Shown here piece by piece: positions 46,319 to 58,000 of a stretch of 64,000 bases of DNA (the stretch's first letter is position 1; the number at the start of each line of letters is the position of its first letter). A model generated the notes under the pieces. That model saw only the letters and a program-made list of their open reading frames with translations, made no database searches and was not told the origin of the DNA. The position numbers were made by a program, and so were the translations under genes. Origin of the DNA: Diphasiastrum complanatum (taxonomy: Eukaryota; Streptophyta; Lycopodiopsida; Lycopodiales; Lycopodiaceae); contig CM055100.1 of the NCBI GenBank assembly GCA_029204225.1, forward strand, positions 15,334,835 to 15,398,834, read 5' to 3'.

Positions 46319-47645
46319 TTGATCAATGAAGAATATAGGTTTCAAGCAAGAGGTGGATCTACATCGACACTTCAAGAGGAGGCTATGTTCACAAAGGGCA
46401 AATTCAAGGGCAAAAGCAAAAGCAAGTGGTCTAAAGGGCAAGATCAAGAGGAGGCTTCTTCAAATGGCAAAAAGAAGGATAGATCAAAGCTCAAGTGCTT
46501 CTATTGTGGCATCAAAGGACACTTTGCAAGTGAATGCTACAAGAAGAAGAGAGATCAAGGAGACAAGCAAGGCAATCTTATTCTTGATGAGGATGGTTTG
46601 GATGCTCAAGATGCAAATGATGATGCTTTCCAGATGTCTTCATGTATGCTTGCTAATGATGGAGATCTAGATCCATTGTGGATTGATAGTGGAGCAAGTT
46701 CACACATGACTTTTTCACAAAGAGTACTTCACTTTTTTGTTGGCATATGGAGGGAGGGTCATCTACACGGCCAATGATGGCGAGTGTGCAATCAAAGGGA
46801 TTGGCACAATTCTGATTTCTCTCTCTACAAATAGGAATGTTCATTTGGAGGATGTCTTGTTTATTCCATCTATTACCAAGAATTTGTTTAGTTTGAGTCA
46901 GATGCTAAGTAAAGACCTCAAGGTTGAGTTTGATGGAGATGCTTGTATGATCAAAAGGAAGGATGTCTTGATTGGAAAAGGTAAAAGACAAGGGAAGTTG
47001 TTCAATTTAGATGCTTGTGTTATTGCTAGCCAAGTTGGATATTTGCAAGAGAGCAAATACCTATTCAAGAGGTTTGGCATAAAAGGATGGGACACCTCAA
47101 CTTCAAGTCATTGGAGGTAATGGCTAGAAAGGAGGTTGTGATAGGTCTTCTAAGTTCCTTAAGTGGTATCAGTCATGTTTGTGAGTCTTTTGCTTTGTCG
47201 AAGTCACATAGACTACCTTATGCTAGGTCTACATCTAGATCTATAAAGCCTTTTGAACTTGTACATTCGGATATTCATGGAATTACTTCAATTAGCAATA
47301 GTGGAGCTAAGATGTATGTAACTTTCATTGATGATTTTAGTAGATTTTGTTGGATCTATCTACTAAAGAGAAAAGATGAAGTGTATGATGTCTTTGTTAA
47401 GTTCAAAAATGCAAGGGAGAACCAATTTTTCACAAAGATCAAGTTCTTAAGAAGTGACAATGGTGAAGAGTACATATCTACCAAGTTTAAGGCTTTTTGT
47501 GATGAGCATGGGATCAAGAGGGAGTATACAACAACAAGGACCCCACAACAAAATGGAGTGGCCAAGAGGAAGAATAGGACTTTATGTGAAAGTGCCAAAC
47601 CATGAGGTTAAGTGCTAATCTTGATAAACCATTTTGGGATCAGTC
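46319..47645 (+). pseudogene. Copia relic B (Gag, protease, integrase)
   Basis: Plus-strand copia facing away from relic A. Gag tail with zinc knuckle CFYCGIKGHFASEC (about 46498-46540); protease start LWIDSGASSHMT (46677-46712); a shift near 46735; the pre-integrase region ECAIKGIGTILIS, FIPSITKNLFSLSQML; a shift near 47090; then MGHLNFKSLEVMARKEVVIG, CESFALSKSHRLPY, integrase FIDDFSRFCWIYLLKRKDEV, LRSDNGEEYISTKFKAFCDE and TPQQNGVAKRKNRTL. It ends at NLDKPFWDQ where the LTR of the coding-free element begins (47646). RT and RNase H are missing. Confidence 0.9.
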
Positions 47646-47788
47646 TGTTCTGGGCCTCACAAGGATATTAGTTACTTTCGGGTCACATCCAGTATGATGT
47701 GGCATAACTAACAGCTTGATTTACTGGAGTACCATGTATCCAAGACTAGGAGTATAATGAATCCTACTTACTGGTCATGGACATAACA
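47646..47788 (-). repeat. Truncated 3' LTR of the LARD-like element
   Basis: On the minus strand it begins TGTTATGTCC right after the polypurine tract, and its block 47735 to 47646 matches the other LTR. It is cut off at 47646 against copia relic B. Confidence 0.7.
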
Positions 47789-47801
47789 TTCTTCCCTCCT
47801 T
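47789..47801 (-). promoter_or_regulatory. Polypurine tract of the LARD-like element
   Basis: The minus strand reads AAGGAGGGAAGAA immediately before the LTR start TGTTATG. Confidence 0.7.
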
Positions 47802-50800
47802 AAACTGTTTCTATCCTTAGAAGCTCTCTAAACAGGAAAGAATTACAGTTTCTTTAACTTTCAATATTAACCGAGAAAATCATTATCCTTAGTCTGACTT
47901 TTATATCAAACAAGTACTCAGAGATAAACCTATTTCCAAGTGATAATCTCTGCACTGGAGTACAACTCAGGTTTGAAAAAGTACACTAAGTAATAAATTT
48001 TCCAACTGGGTTATATTCAAAATAAGTTAGTAACATCACTTTCATGTAAAGCATTTACATGAAACACTGGGTGAAATAACCTAACTTAAGAGATTAAAGT
48101 CAAAGAAATAATATAGTAATTATAATTACAATCTGAAATTATCCACAACTTTGATAGATAATTCACAAGCTTTACTCAAGCATCTGCAGACCATAAACTG
48201 TAACAGAATACCATCCACTAGATAAATTAAATTCTCCACAAATATTTATCTTGTGAGAATATCTGTGAGATTCATAGGTTCTCAAATAAAATACTGGAGT
48301 AGAGAGATTCAAAACACTGATTTAAATTCTTACTCAAATAATAGATCAATAATAAATCATCACACTTAAGAATCATTACAATTCCTTATAATCCTCAAAC
48401 AATAATTGAGCATCTATTTATGATTCGTCAACCATAAATATTTAGATTCATATGATTCGTCAATCATGATTTTCTGGAATCCAAAACCATACTTAACCAT
48501 TTCTAAGATACTGGAGTATATGTCTAACATAACTCAGGAAAAGTAAGAGTCATTCCAAAATATTTCATTTAAGAAAATACTGGATTTAGGAATACTTTCT
48601 ACTAGGATTCTTAAACTGAAGTGCAAGATTCAAGGTCTATAAATCATTGGTAATTAAAGACTAAACACATACCAAAATGACAATCATATTCAACTACAAA
48701 AACTTTAGATTACAATCTAGAATCAAATCTAGACACCCAAAGCCCTGCTGAAAATCAATTCAGTTGTTATTCTTGGATTCATTATGATAGATTCATACAA
48801 GATTAATCGTGCACATATGAGAATAATCTCACTATGACCCAGTACATAAACACATTCTTACCTGGTAGACTCCTCCAGAACCCACATATGTTACTCACAT
48901 ATCTCACTAAGATCTTGTAACTCAGCTATGAAATATTTTCTATTTCTCATGAGTAAATAACATATCCGAAAAATCTCTGAGATGAATAAAATTCACTCTC
49001 AACAGTTTTCCAATCCCACTTACCTCTAATTACATAATTTCTCACACTGATTAACCCCTCTTTGATCCTAGTACTTAAACTAAGATTAGGTTGATCCAAT
49101 ATAGAACTCTCAGACTTAAATTCTGATCAAACTTACTTCTATTTGAATCAAAATGGAATTAGTAACCTTTGACCTTTTACTGTACTACTTATAGATAATG
49201 ATTCAAATTCCAAACTTGTTCTAGATCCAGATTGTCCACACAATCTCTAGAGAATTCCTCTTATTTTGAAAAGTTCCAATTGGGCATCTTACTCTGAATC
49301 TATCCGAAATTCCTTTCAGATCCAATCTCATTTCTATACCCTACTTGGTTCTCTTCCGAAAGCTATGCAACAAACAGATTCCCAAATAAAATTTTATCCC
49401 ACCACTTCACCCCTCCTTTTAAGGAAATTATAAATTTCCATAAAAGTTAATTGGAAAGATGATATATGAAGATATCTAAATCCTAGAAAAGTCAGTAATA
49501 CGTGCTTCCACTAAAGGATTCGCCCTATTACACATAGGACTTTTCCTTCAAATATTTTCACTCTGAGTGATAGAAACTACTATTCCATCGAAATCCATTT
49601 ATGCAATAGAGATACTCCATGGTTTAAGAGATTGAAACATTTTAACCTTAGAATTTATCTGAATTCCAAGTCTATTCACACAAGTAGCAATTTATATGAC
49701 ATAACAGTCTTTCAGAAGAATAACTTCATGCTGAAAATAATTTATATAAACTAGTCTGATGTCTCATATTCGAGAAATCACTAAGAAGTAAAGGATTAAT
49801 TAATAAAACGAGAAATAGTTTTGAGGGCCTCTGATTTTGTAAATAATGAGATACCACATTGGGATCTAGATTAAACCTCAAAATTTTCCAAAATACCCCA
49901 CATTCGATCGAATGGTTTTCTTCTTTCTTATATCGCGACTAGGTACTAAACACACCATTGATCATCAGATCTTTACAGTCCTAGAATTTTCTTTCCAAAA
50001 TCACTGACGTCCTATACCATCAGCTTTTCCTTCCAGAAAACTCTTAACCGCCTTATCTGATATTCTAGAGATCCACGGATCATCTAGCTATCCTACAATC
50101 ACTATAGGAAATTATCTCTTGTTTTCAAAACACTGGAGAATCCATTTATTTGGATGACTGGCATGCCTATCAGATGGATACCCATAATCTACATCTGATT
50201 ATGTGACTTAGACAGAATAATTAACATGGTTCACTATTACACTATGAACTTTTTTGGTTATTGACAAGCTTCAAAACCCTACTGATGCATAAAGTCTAGG
50301 GACAAGCTTCTGTCAACTAACAGATCCAATGTAATCCACGTATCAGATTCCACTTCTAAACCTCACAATTGACATCCAAAACTACGGATAACTCAATGGT
50401 TACAAAGATATCGGTTACGAATTCATCTGAATAAATTCTAACCAAGAAATTAATAACCAGTATTAAGCAATTATTTACAGGGATTACCAAAATCCTAACC
50501 GCAAAATATATTTCCCGATCACACTTACTACCACTGATGTCCACTCTCCTTCCCTTCTTAGAACTTTTAGTTCCCTGAAAATCTATTTCAACTAAGGTAC
50601 CAAGAAGACGTAACGACATTAGTAAATGTTTAAAAACTAATTATTGTAGGAAAAAATCCAAAACAATTTCATTTCTGTCCTATACCTGGGTTGAATATAT
50701 ATCAAAAATCATTTACTAGTATATGAAACAGTACTAGTCTGATCTTTTGTATATAATTCACCAATAGGATTTTACTAGAAATGAAATCAATTGTGTAATT

Positions 50801-53037
50801 TCTATTTTTAAAAATTTTCCAATAAAATTGGACTGTTTTTTCTTTTTATTGACTGGTTTGGCATTACTCCGTTAATATTGACAAAACCTATCCAAACATA
50901 GAATATGAAATTACATGAATGAAAATCCCACCAATAGGATTTCAGTAAATCTTGAACCGTATCTTGTCAGATTTACTGACTAGATAAAAAATACTATTTC
51001 CACTCATCAAATCTGGTCATTTCATATTGTCTGACGATTTTAATTCAAATTTAACGAGTTTTTTGCACAAACGTTCACTTGACTGATTACTATCGATCTA
51101 CATCGATTAGAAAACTTATCAGACAAATAACTAATTTTCAATTATCAAATGAAATTTCAACAAAAAAAAAATAAAATCAAATTTTAACTTCCAATCTGGG
51201 AGTTCAACAAGTTAAAAAATGACAGCACAGTAAAAACTGTTAGCAATTCATTGCAGTACCTTTTGTCAATTTTAACTTATCTATAGAAATAATTTAGACT
51301 TAGTGAAAACACTGTGATCAACTCTGAACTGATAAACTCAGTTTAATCAATTCACTAATCTAAACTGATTCCATAAATAACGAAAAAATGTCCAAAATTT
51401 TGATTTTTTTTTTCGGAAAACTCAAAATTTGTTTTATTTTACGTAATTCAAAAATTTTGACGAAAATGTTGTTAGTTTAAAAGGCAATCGGAATCGAAAA
51501 AAATCGAAACACTGTCCGATTCCTAATGTTACTAACCCAATGTCAAACTGGCATGCAAAGCACACTACATCAGTCATAAACGTCATTACGAAATTTTTTA
51601 CGTAAACTTTAGTTTTACGGAATTTGTCAGCAATTAACACTGATTTGTGACCCAATTGTCAGAGCACATGCATATGACCACTCAAATCAATTATAAATCC
51701 CTCATGCATGTCAGAATCACTCTGAAAATGAACATGCAACAAATCCATGCAAACACAATACTACAAATTAGAGAAATGACTGGCATGCAATCAGAACAAT
51801 TCCAAATTTTGCCAATTTTACTCACAACACTGCAAAACTTCAGATGATCATAACTTTGGCTACAAGACACCAAATTGGGTGCTGTAAAGCTCTAAACAGA
51901 GGGAGACCAAGTGAACAAGATGCTTGCCATGTCATCTTGCCACTAAGCTTCACACGTGCGAGATCAGAGCTACCAAAATTCTGTAGTAGGGCGCACTTCC
52001 ACAAGAAGGAATCATGCAAAAACGTGCAAACACCTCCCCAAGCTCAAAATTGATGCTACCAACAATCTTAAACCATCAATTAGACTTTCATGAAGCATTC
52101 ATACTGATCCTAAGATGTAGTATAGGCTGAGAACGAAGATTTTTTGATTTGTAGAAGTCAAAATAGCTTCAAACTTGATGGAGATGGTGCATAAGCCACC
52201 GACCATCAATTCACAGGTCTGATAGCTTGCTGGGAAGGTAAAAAGGAATGCTAATCATGCTATAATTAATTCCAGAATGATCTCCTTATGGATTTAGAGA
52301 GATCCATCCCCCAAAAATCACCAAAAATGGTCATTTTTTGAACTTTTTTGACTTCCTACAAGTTCAATTGCTGGGATTCTTGGTTCTAACTTCAGGAAAA
52401 GCTTCAAAAGACTTTGGTTCACCTACTTACAAGCTCTACATGGTGTTTTACAGCCACCTACTATCCAACTTTATGAAAAAACAAGCAAAAATGATGATTT
52501 TTTGCTATTTTCCGGTTTTTTCATCACCATAAAGTGGAAATTCATGACATACAACTCTTTCTCTAACACATGCATACCAATTTACAGAATTACAACCATC
52601 TAATTGATCTGATCTTGCTGGAATTTGGTTCTTACTATCTATTTTGTGCCAAAAAGCATGAAAAACCAAGCAATTTTGACCAAAACATAGTCTAGAATTC
52701 TAAATCATTGGAGAGAACCGGCATGCATAATTAATTTCATCATTTATGAACCCTAAAACGAAAGTACACTTGTTGGAAAATTCAGATCTACCAAAGATTT
52801 GATCTACACAAGAAAAAGCTCCAAAAAAACATCACAAATTGGCCTTCAAGGACAATTCTCCTTAAAACCACAAAGAATCCCAAGAGTAATGGATCTTAGC
52901 AACATGTAAAATGAAACTGGGATAGCACACCCACTTGCACACTTGCTATCCACCTTGGAAGAGAATTCCCATGGATCCAATCCAAAATTTCAACGAAAGG
53001 TGGCCCTTCTCCATATTCTCCAATCTTCGTAAGCCTT
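47802..53037 (-). other. Non-coding internal region of the LARD-like element
   Basis: 5.2 kb of AT-rich sequence lacking genes. No zinc knuckle, protease, RT, RNase H or integrase motif could be found on either strand. Notable for ACTGGAGTA or TGGAGTA words scattered at 47732, 47958, 48296 and 48510. Confidence 0.6.
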
Positions 53038-53049
53038 GCTCTGATACCA
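53038..53049 (-). promoter_or_regulatory. Primer-binding site of the LARD-like element
   Basis: GCTCTGATACCA on the plus strand is TGGTATCAGAGC on the minus strand. It lies one or two bases inside the LTR edge. Confidence 0.8.
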
Positions 53050-53050
53050 C

Positions 53051-53517
53051 TATAAGGAAAGCTCCCTAAGATCTTGCTTACAAGACAAAACACAATGGAA
53101 AACACACTATGGAGCAACCACCCAGCCAAGTAGAAGCAACCAATCAACTCTAGAAGCTTCACCCCCAAGCCAAGGAACAAGAGGTATGAATGTAGAGTGA
53201 AACCCTGGCAATGAATCCATGATCACAATAAGGAGTAGGGCGAGTTTGGCCTCAATATATACAGCCAAAGGCATCCTGGGCACATAGCCATGCATAGCCC
53301 TAAGTTCCCTATACATAGATTCACCTAGAATAGAGCCCTATGCATGGACCACCTATTCATAGAATTGCTATTGATAACTCTACACATGCATACACTGTCT
53401 CATACCTTGTCTAAACTCCATTTAGTGTGTTCTGGGCCTCACAAGGATATTAGTTACTTTCGGGTCACATCCAGTATGACGTGGCATAACTAACAGCTTG
53501 ATTTACTGGAGTACCGT
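53051..53517 (-). repeat. 5' LTR of the LARD-like element, outer edge missing
   Basis: 467 bases between the primer site and the end of similarity to the left LTR at 53517. The left LTR extends 53 bases further (to its TG end), so this one lost its outer terminus. Confidence 0.7.
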
Positions 53518-53641
53518 GCCCTCATAGAGCGGTTGAAGAAACATCTCAAACATGGCACATCTTGAGTTCAATGCAATCTTATATGATGTTGCATGGGGAC
53601 CCAAATTTCGAATTTAGTCACACCATGTGGACTTGCTTTTG

Positions 53642-53730
53642 GCTTCATCATGTGCACACATGAGTCTAAGGGTTTCATCATGTGCACACATGAGTCTAAG
53701 GGCTTCTTCACATGCACATCTGATCCTTGG
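53642..53730. repeat. 30-bp tandem repeat, 2.5 copies
   Basis: TTCATCATGTGCACACATGA with GTCTAAGGGT/C occurs twice exactly, and a third, diverged unit follows (TTCTTCACATGCACATCTGA). Non-coding. Confidence 0.85.
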
Positions 53731-54242
53731 GATTGACGTAGGATCTGGGACAAGCCTACGTTCTATTTGGCCACCCTTTTTGTATTCCATCTTTGCATGG
53801 TTCAATCTTGCTCCCTTGTGATGATCAAGCATTTCTAGGATTGATGATGCTTGTTTTTTTGAAATTGCTTTAGCCTGAGGTCATCTGATGTGTTGGATGC
53901 CAAAAACGAACAATTTCTCAGCCATATCAAAAATTTGCAGGTGATTTGCAACTGGCATCTAACCCATGGAAGCCTAATTCTTAGCAGTGGGCCTGGGAAG
54001 TCTGACCCAACAACGGGTCGTTACGTTTTCATGATTTGTGAACGTTGCGTTTTCATGACTTGTGAATGTGCTAGCCCCACTTGGTGTATGTCATCAAGGT
54101 CGGCCCGGTTGGGGCCACATGTGAGAACGCCCTAACTTGGGTAGCTCCCACAAGCCCATTATCCATCCAAGGCAACTTTTCATTTGGCAAAATAGGCATT
54201 TTTTTGATGGGACCAAAACTATCCGTTGAAAAAATTTCAAAT

Positions 54243-54256
54243 TTCTGTGTGTGTGT

Positions 54257-54300
<44 letters not shown>

Positions 54301-54304
54301 CGCT
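54243..54304. repeat. (GT)n(CT)n compound microsatellite
   Basis: About 18 bases of GT run into about 40 bases of CT. It lies about 40 bases upstream of the splice donor at 54346 and may be in the 5' UTR or an early intron of the RING gene. Confidence 0.9.
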
Positions 54305-54446
54305 CTCAAAATTCTTTTGCTGTTCGGTTGATCAGAAATGCAGAGGTAAGTCTCGAGCAGTTGATCGAATAGCAAATACAGACTATTTAGATCCTGTTGA
54401 AGATCTGAGTTCCAGACTAACACAGATTTCTGCATTGGTGATATAG

Positions 54447-55005
54447 GATCTGCATTTGCTACATTGCCCATCACAAATGGCTCACAATTCTCTTCTGATC
54501 ATTTGGATTGCAAGGAATTGACAGAAATGGAAAGAAGCATGAGCGTAGCAGAAAGGATCATGGACGGGAAAGAAGAAGAATCTGCTCCTTCATGTGAGGA
54601 AAGCGGAAGCCATTGCCAAGAGACACCCGGTATTGATAACCGAACAATTATTGATGAACGTCGTGACACGCTTCAAGCAGAAAACTCTGCGTCTGGCTTT
54701 GTTAGTGCTCTCACCCTTATTTCTGAGACACAAGGCAGTCAATCATCTGAGGCGAAAGTAGATCTCAGTCCAGGTTTCCGAAATGCAGCAGCAATGGCTG
54801 GCTGGGACGATGATGCACTCTTACTTGCAGCGCTGGAAGACAATTCCGCATTCGAAACACAGGTTGGAGCAGTAAACACCCCCGAAGGCCGAGGTCGGCC
54901 TGTGGGATGCAGGGATAGATGTGGCAGATGCGCCTTTTGTAGGGAAAAGAAACGTGAAGTTCGGACGCCAGGCCAAGCAATCACTCCTCTGAGCGCAAAT
55001 AGGAG
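54447..55005 (+). CDS. RING gene exon with acidic region and Cys cluster
   Basis: 186 codons open between an AG at 54445-54446 (a 101-base intron from the donor at 54346 is likely; the acceptor could lie slightly upstream) and a GTATTC donor at 55006. Contains NGSQFSSDHLDCKELTEMER, a Ser/Glu-rich stretch, GWDDDALLLAALED and CRDRCGRCAFCREKKR, with four Cys spaced 3-2-2. It ends in a basic SANRR that continues as SRRPRRHSGNEG in the exon 7.5 kb away. Confidence 0.85.
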
Positions 55006-58000
55006 GTATTCTTTAGTTATTGTTGTTTTGGTAAGAGCAAGTAAATCTCAGACGGCATCATTGAGTTCACCGAATTCATCGGATTGAATCAGCTTCAATT
55101 CTGATGATTTTGTTTCTGGCTGGATTACAAATAAGAATCTCCAAGACTGTTAAAACATGCAAAACAAAAAAGCAGAAGCTGTGGACCAAGTTCACTGGAA
55201 GCTGATGAATGTGTGATTTTGTTGAAAAAGTACGTGTCACTATGATGTTAGAGATCGCTGTCCTTAGTTCTCTGAAATTTGATTCCATTTGTTAGTTAAT
55301 TCCTGACAACATTGTTTAAATCTTACTGGATTTGTTAAGCTGAAGTCTCGTCTCAGTCTTGGTAGACCCGATCAAAGTAAGTTTATTGCAAGTGATGATT
55401 TTGATAGAACAAACTTACTCGAAGTACCAGCGACAAGAAGCTTCCTGAAGTAACTTGCCTGAGCCTAGCATAGGGAAGCCAAATCAACAAAATGCAGATT
55501 AGCATTAAGTATTCAGATTTAGGATGAAGAGCATTTACCAGAGCACCAAATGGAACGAAATAAACATGTTGACATGCCAAGTACATGGATTGGAAATAAG
55601 AGCTATAAGAAAAGTTGAACAAGTTTAAAAATTCAAGGCTAAGCACCAATAATCACAACTTTTTGCATACATAATTCTATTTCTCAATGAGTAGAGTTAG
55701 CTATGCACATACCATGACATATCCAAAATGTAAAGCATGCAAATTGTTCCCTTATGGGTACGTGAAAAGCTGGCTAAATTTTTGTGGTTCAGTTCAGGGC
55801 ATTATATGGCATAATGTCACTCGTTTTTTCCTTTGCACTAGACCTATGGACTTTTCTTTTTGTATAGGGCATTGTACTTGTAAGCATGGACTTTATGATG
55901 GGCATCATACATGTGAAGCTGTTGCACATAAGCTCACAAAATTGCTCTTAAAAATAGCATGATTTTTCGTGCGGGAAATTCGGCTAACAGTTAAGTAACA
56001 AGTTACAAATAGTAAGTAGCTAGAGCTTAGAAGTTAGTACTAACGACTTCCAAGTGTCAACTACGTACGAAGTTCTAGCTTCTCAATACTCAATTCAAAG
56101 TCAAGACTTAGTACCTACACAACATTTTCTTTCCCGGCCTCCACAATGGCCTCATCAATATATCTGAAAAATGTCTGGTCATCCAAGACTAATCCCACGT
56201 GCGAGGTGTTGATGGATCTCAGGAAAACTTAACATGATGGAGCACTCGTTTAGTACCTACACAACATTTTCTTTCCCGACCTCCACAATGGCCTCATCAA
56301 TATATCTAAAAAATGTCTGGTCATCCAAGACTAATCCCACGTGCGAGGTGTTGATGGATCTCAGGAACATCATACCCAAGCAACCAATATATTTACAATA
56401 TAGTGGTTCCTGGCATCAGATCTAACATGATGGAGCACCCGTACCTAGTTCAAAAGATCTCGTTGCACACAAAATTCAGATGGCAATTGTCAATCACAAA
56501 TACAATTCGCATAAATGGTCATTATGAATCATTCTTAAAACATAGAAGTTAAGACATAGAACTTAACATGATGGAGCACTCGTACTTAGTTCAAAAGATC
56601 CCGTCGTTGCACACAAAATTCAGATGGCAATTGTCAATTGCAAATACAATTCGCATAAATGGTCATTATCAATCATTCTTAAAACATAGAAGTTAAGACA
56701 TAGAACTTGCGACTTCAAACTTGGAACTTCAACTTACTAACTTAGAACATAATACATATTACATTAAAGCAGGGTGTAGGTTTAAATGGTCCACGATCTC
56801 TCTCTATCAATGGAGTTTCGCTCGACAACTAGCTGACTCATCCTCAATTGTTGCATGGATGTTTCCTCCCACTCAGAAACAATCCTAAATACATGTCTCA
56901 TCATCTCTCTCCATGCAAGGGTCGTAGCCAAGTGAAAGGATTGCACATGTAGAAACACCTCCTAACAAGTACATTGTCTCTCTCCTTGTTACCTTGCACA
57001 TACACATCCCTACCCCTAATGGCTCTGGGCATGAGGAGAGGCTCGTGACGGCTATGCCACAACATGGGTCTGACTTTAACCCTGTAATGTGGAAAGGTTT
57101 GCTGGAACTGTAGCAAATTGCCAATGGCCGTGTGATCTCATAACCACGCAAATGCAATGGGTGTGCCTTTATTATATTGGAACCACCCGTGTTGTCCTTG
57201 CCGCAATACTTACATGTCCACCTCTTAGTGCCTGAGGTGCCATTATTCGAAGCAATTGTCACATGAATCCCCCCCACAAGGGATCCTTCTCTCTTGACAT
57301 GGTATCTACTCTCTCGCCCTCCCTCAAGAGTCAAGACTCAGTGGCAAGTGCTCACTCAAACCCATACTAATCTTGCAAGGGTTGTGTCCAAAGTAGCAGG
57401 ATGCAATCGATAGCTGAAGAAGAGTAGTCGGCATGATGTCGGTGAAGCTAAAATATGTCATAGTATTAGATGTGTGGAATTGACAAAGTCTAATTGAAGC
57501 AAGACGTAATTATGAGGTTGCATTGTTCTTTCTTTCATTTCATTTCTCCTTGACCACAAGCAACATCAGAAGAGAAATATGGAATATTGACTTGTAGAGT
57601 GCTTTAAACTCAAACGTTAATGGATCTAGGGTATGTTGTAGTATAAGAAAGCCCTTACAATAGTTGTGAATGCGAAAGTTCACCACATTTCAGAAAAAGT
57701 ACCTCTTTTGACCTAAAACTTGACAATAGCTTAAGGTAGACAACTTTGATTGACATGTAGAATCATCTCAAAATGTAGAACAACAAGATACAATAAAAAA
57801 AACTTTGAGCATAGAATCTTCCTCTGTTTTGAATGCTCAACAATGGATAACTTGAATTAGAGAAGTCTGATTGAGGCATGTAAGGCACTGTAGACTTGTG
57901 TCACTATAGACAATTCCAAGGCATTAAACAAAATTCTTTCCTTTGCAACCAAAAATTGATGTTGTGATAACTTTCGCTAGACAACTTTTGTGATAGTACA

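Larger units (their letters stand above)
47646..53517 (-). mobile_element. Coding-free LTR retrotransposon (LARD-like)
   Basis: A minus-oriented LTR element of about 5.9 kb. It has a Met-tRNA-type primer site at 53038-53049 (read on the minus strand), an LTR to its right (53051-53517), and a polypurine tract at 47789-47801 next to an LTR that starts TGTTATGTCC at 47788 and runs left to 47646. The two LTR pieces share a 90-bp block (47646-47735 and 53428-53517) with about two differences. The internal 47802-53037 has no frame over about 90 codons and no retroelement motif. Such large LTR elements without coding capacity are known as LARDs and depend on proteins of other elements. Both LTRs are truncated at their outer sides, and flanking target duplications do not match, so rearrangement followed insertion. 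Confidence 0.75.

Noticed and set aside
53600-53730. CRISPR-like array
   Set aside because: Repeats are directly abutting tandem units without spacers, and the sequence is plant nuclear DNA.
54895-54965. CXXC-type zinc finger in the RING gene
   Set aside because: A canonical CXXC domain needs two CGxCxxC repeats and more Cys; only one cluster with different spacing is seen.
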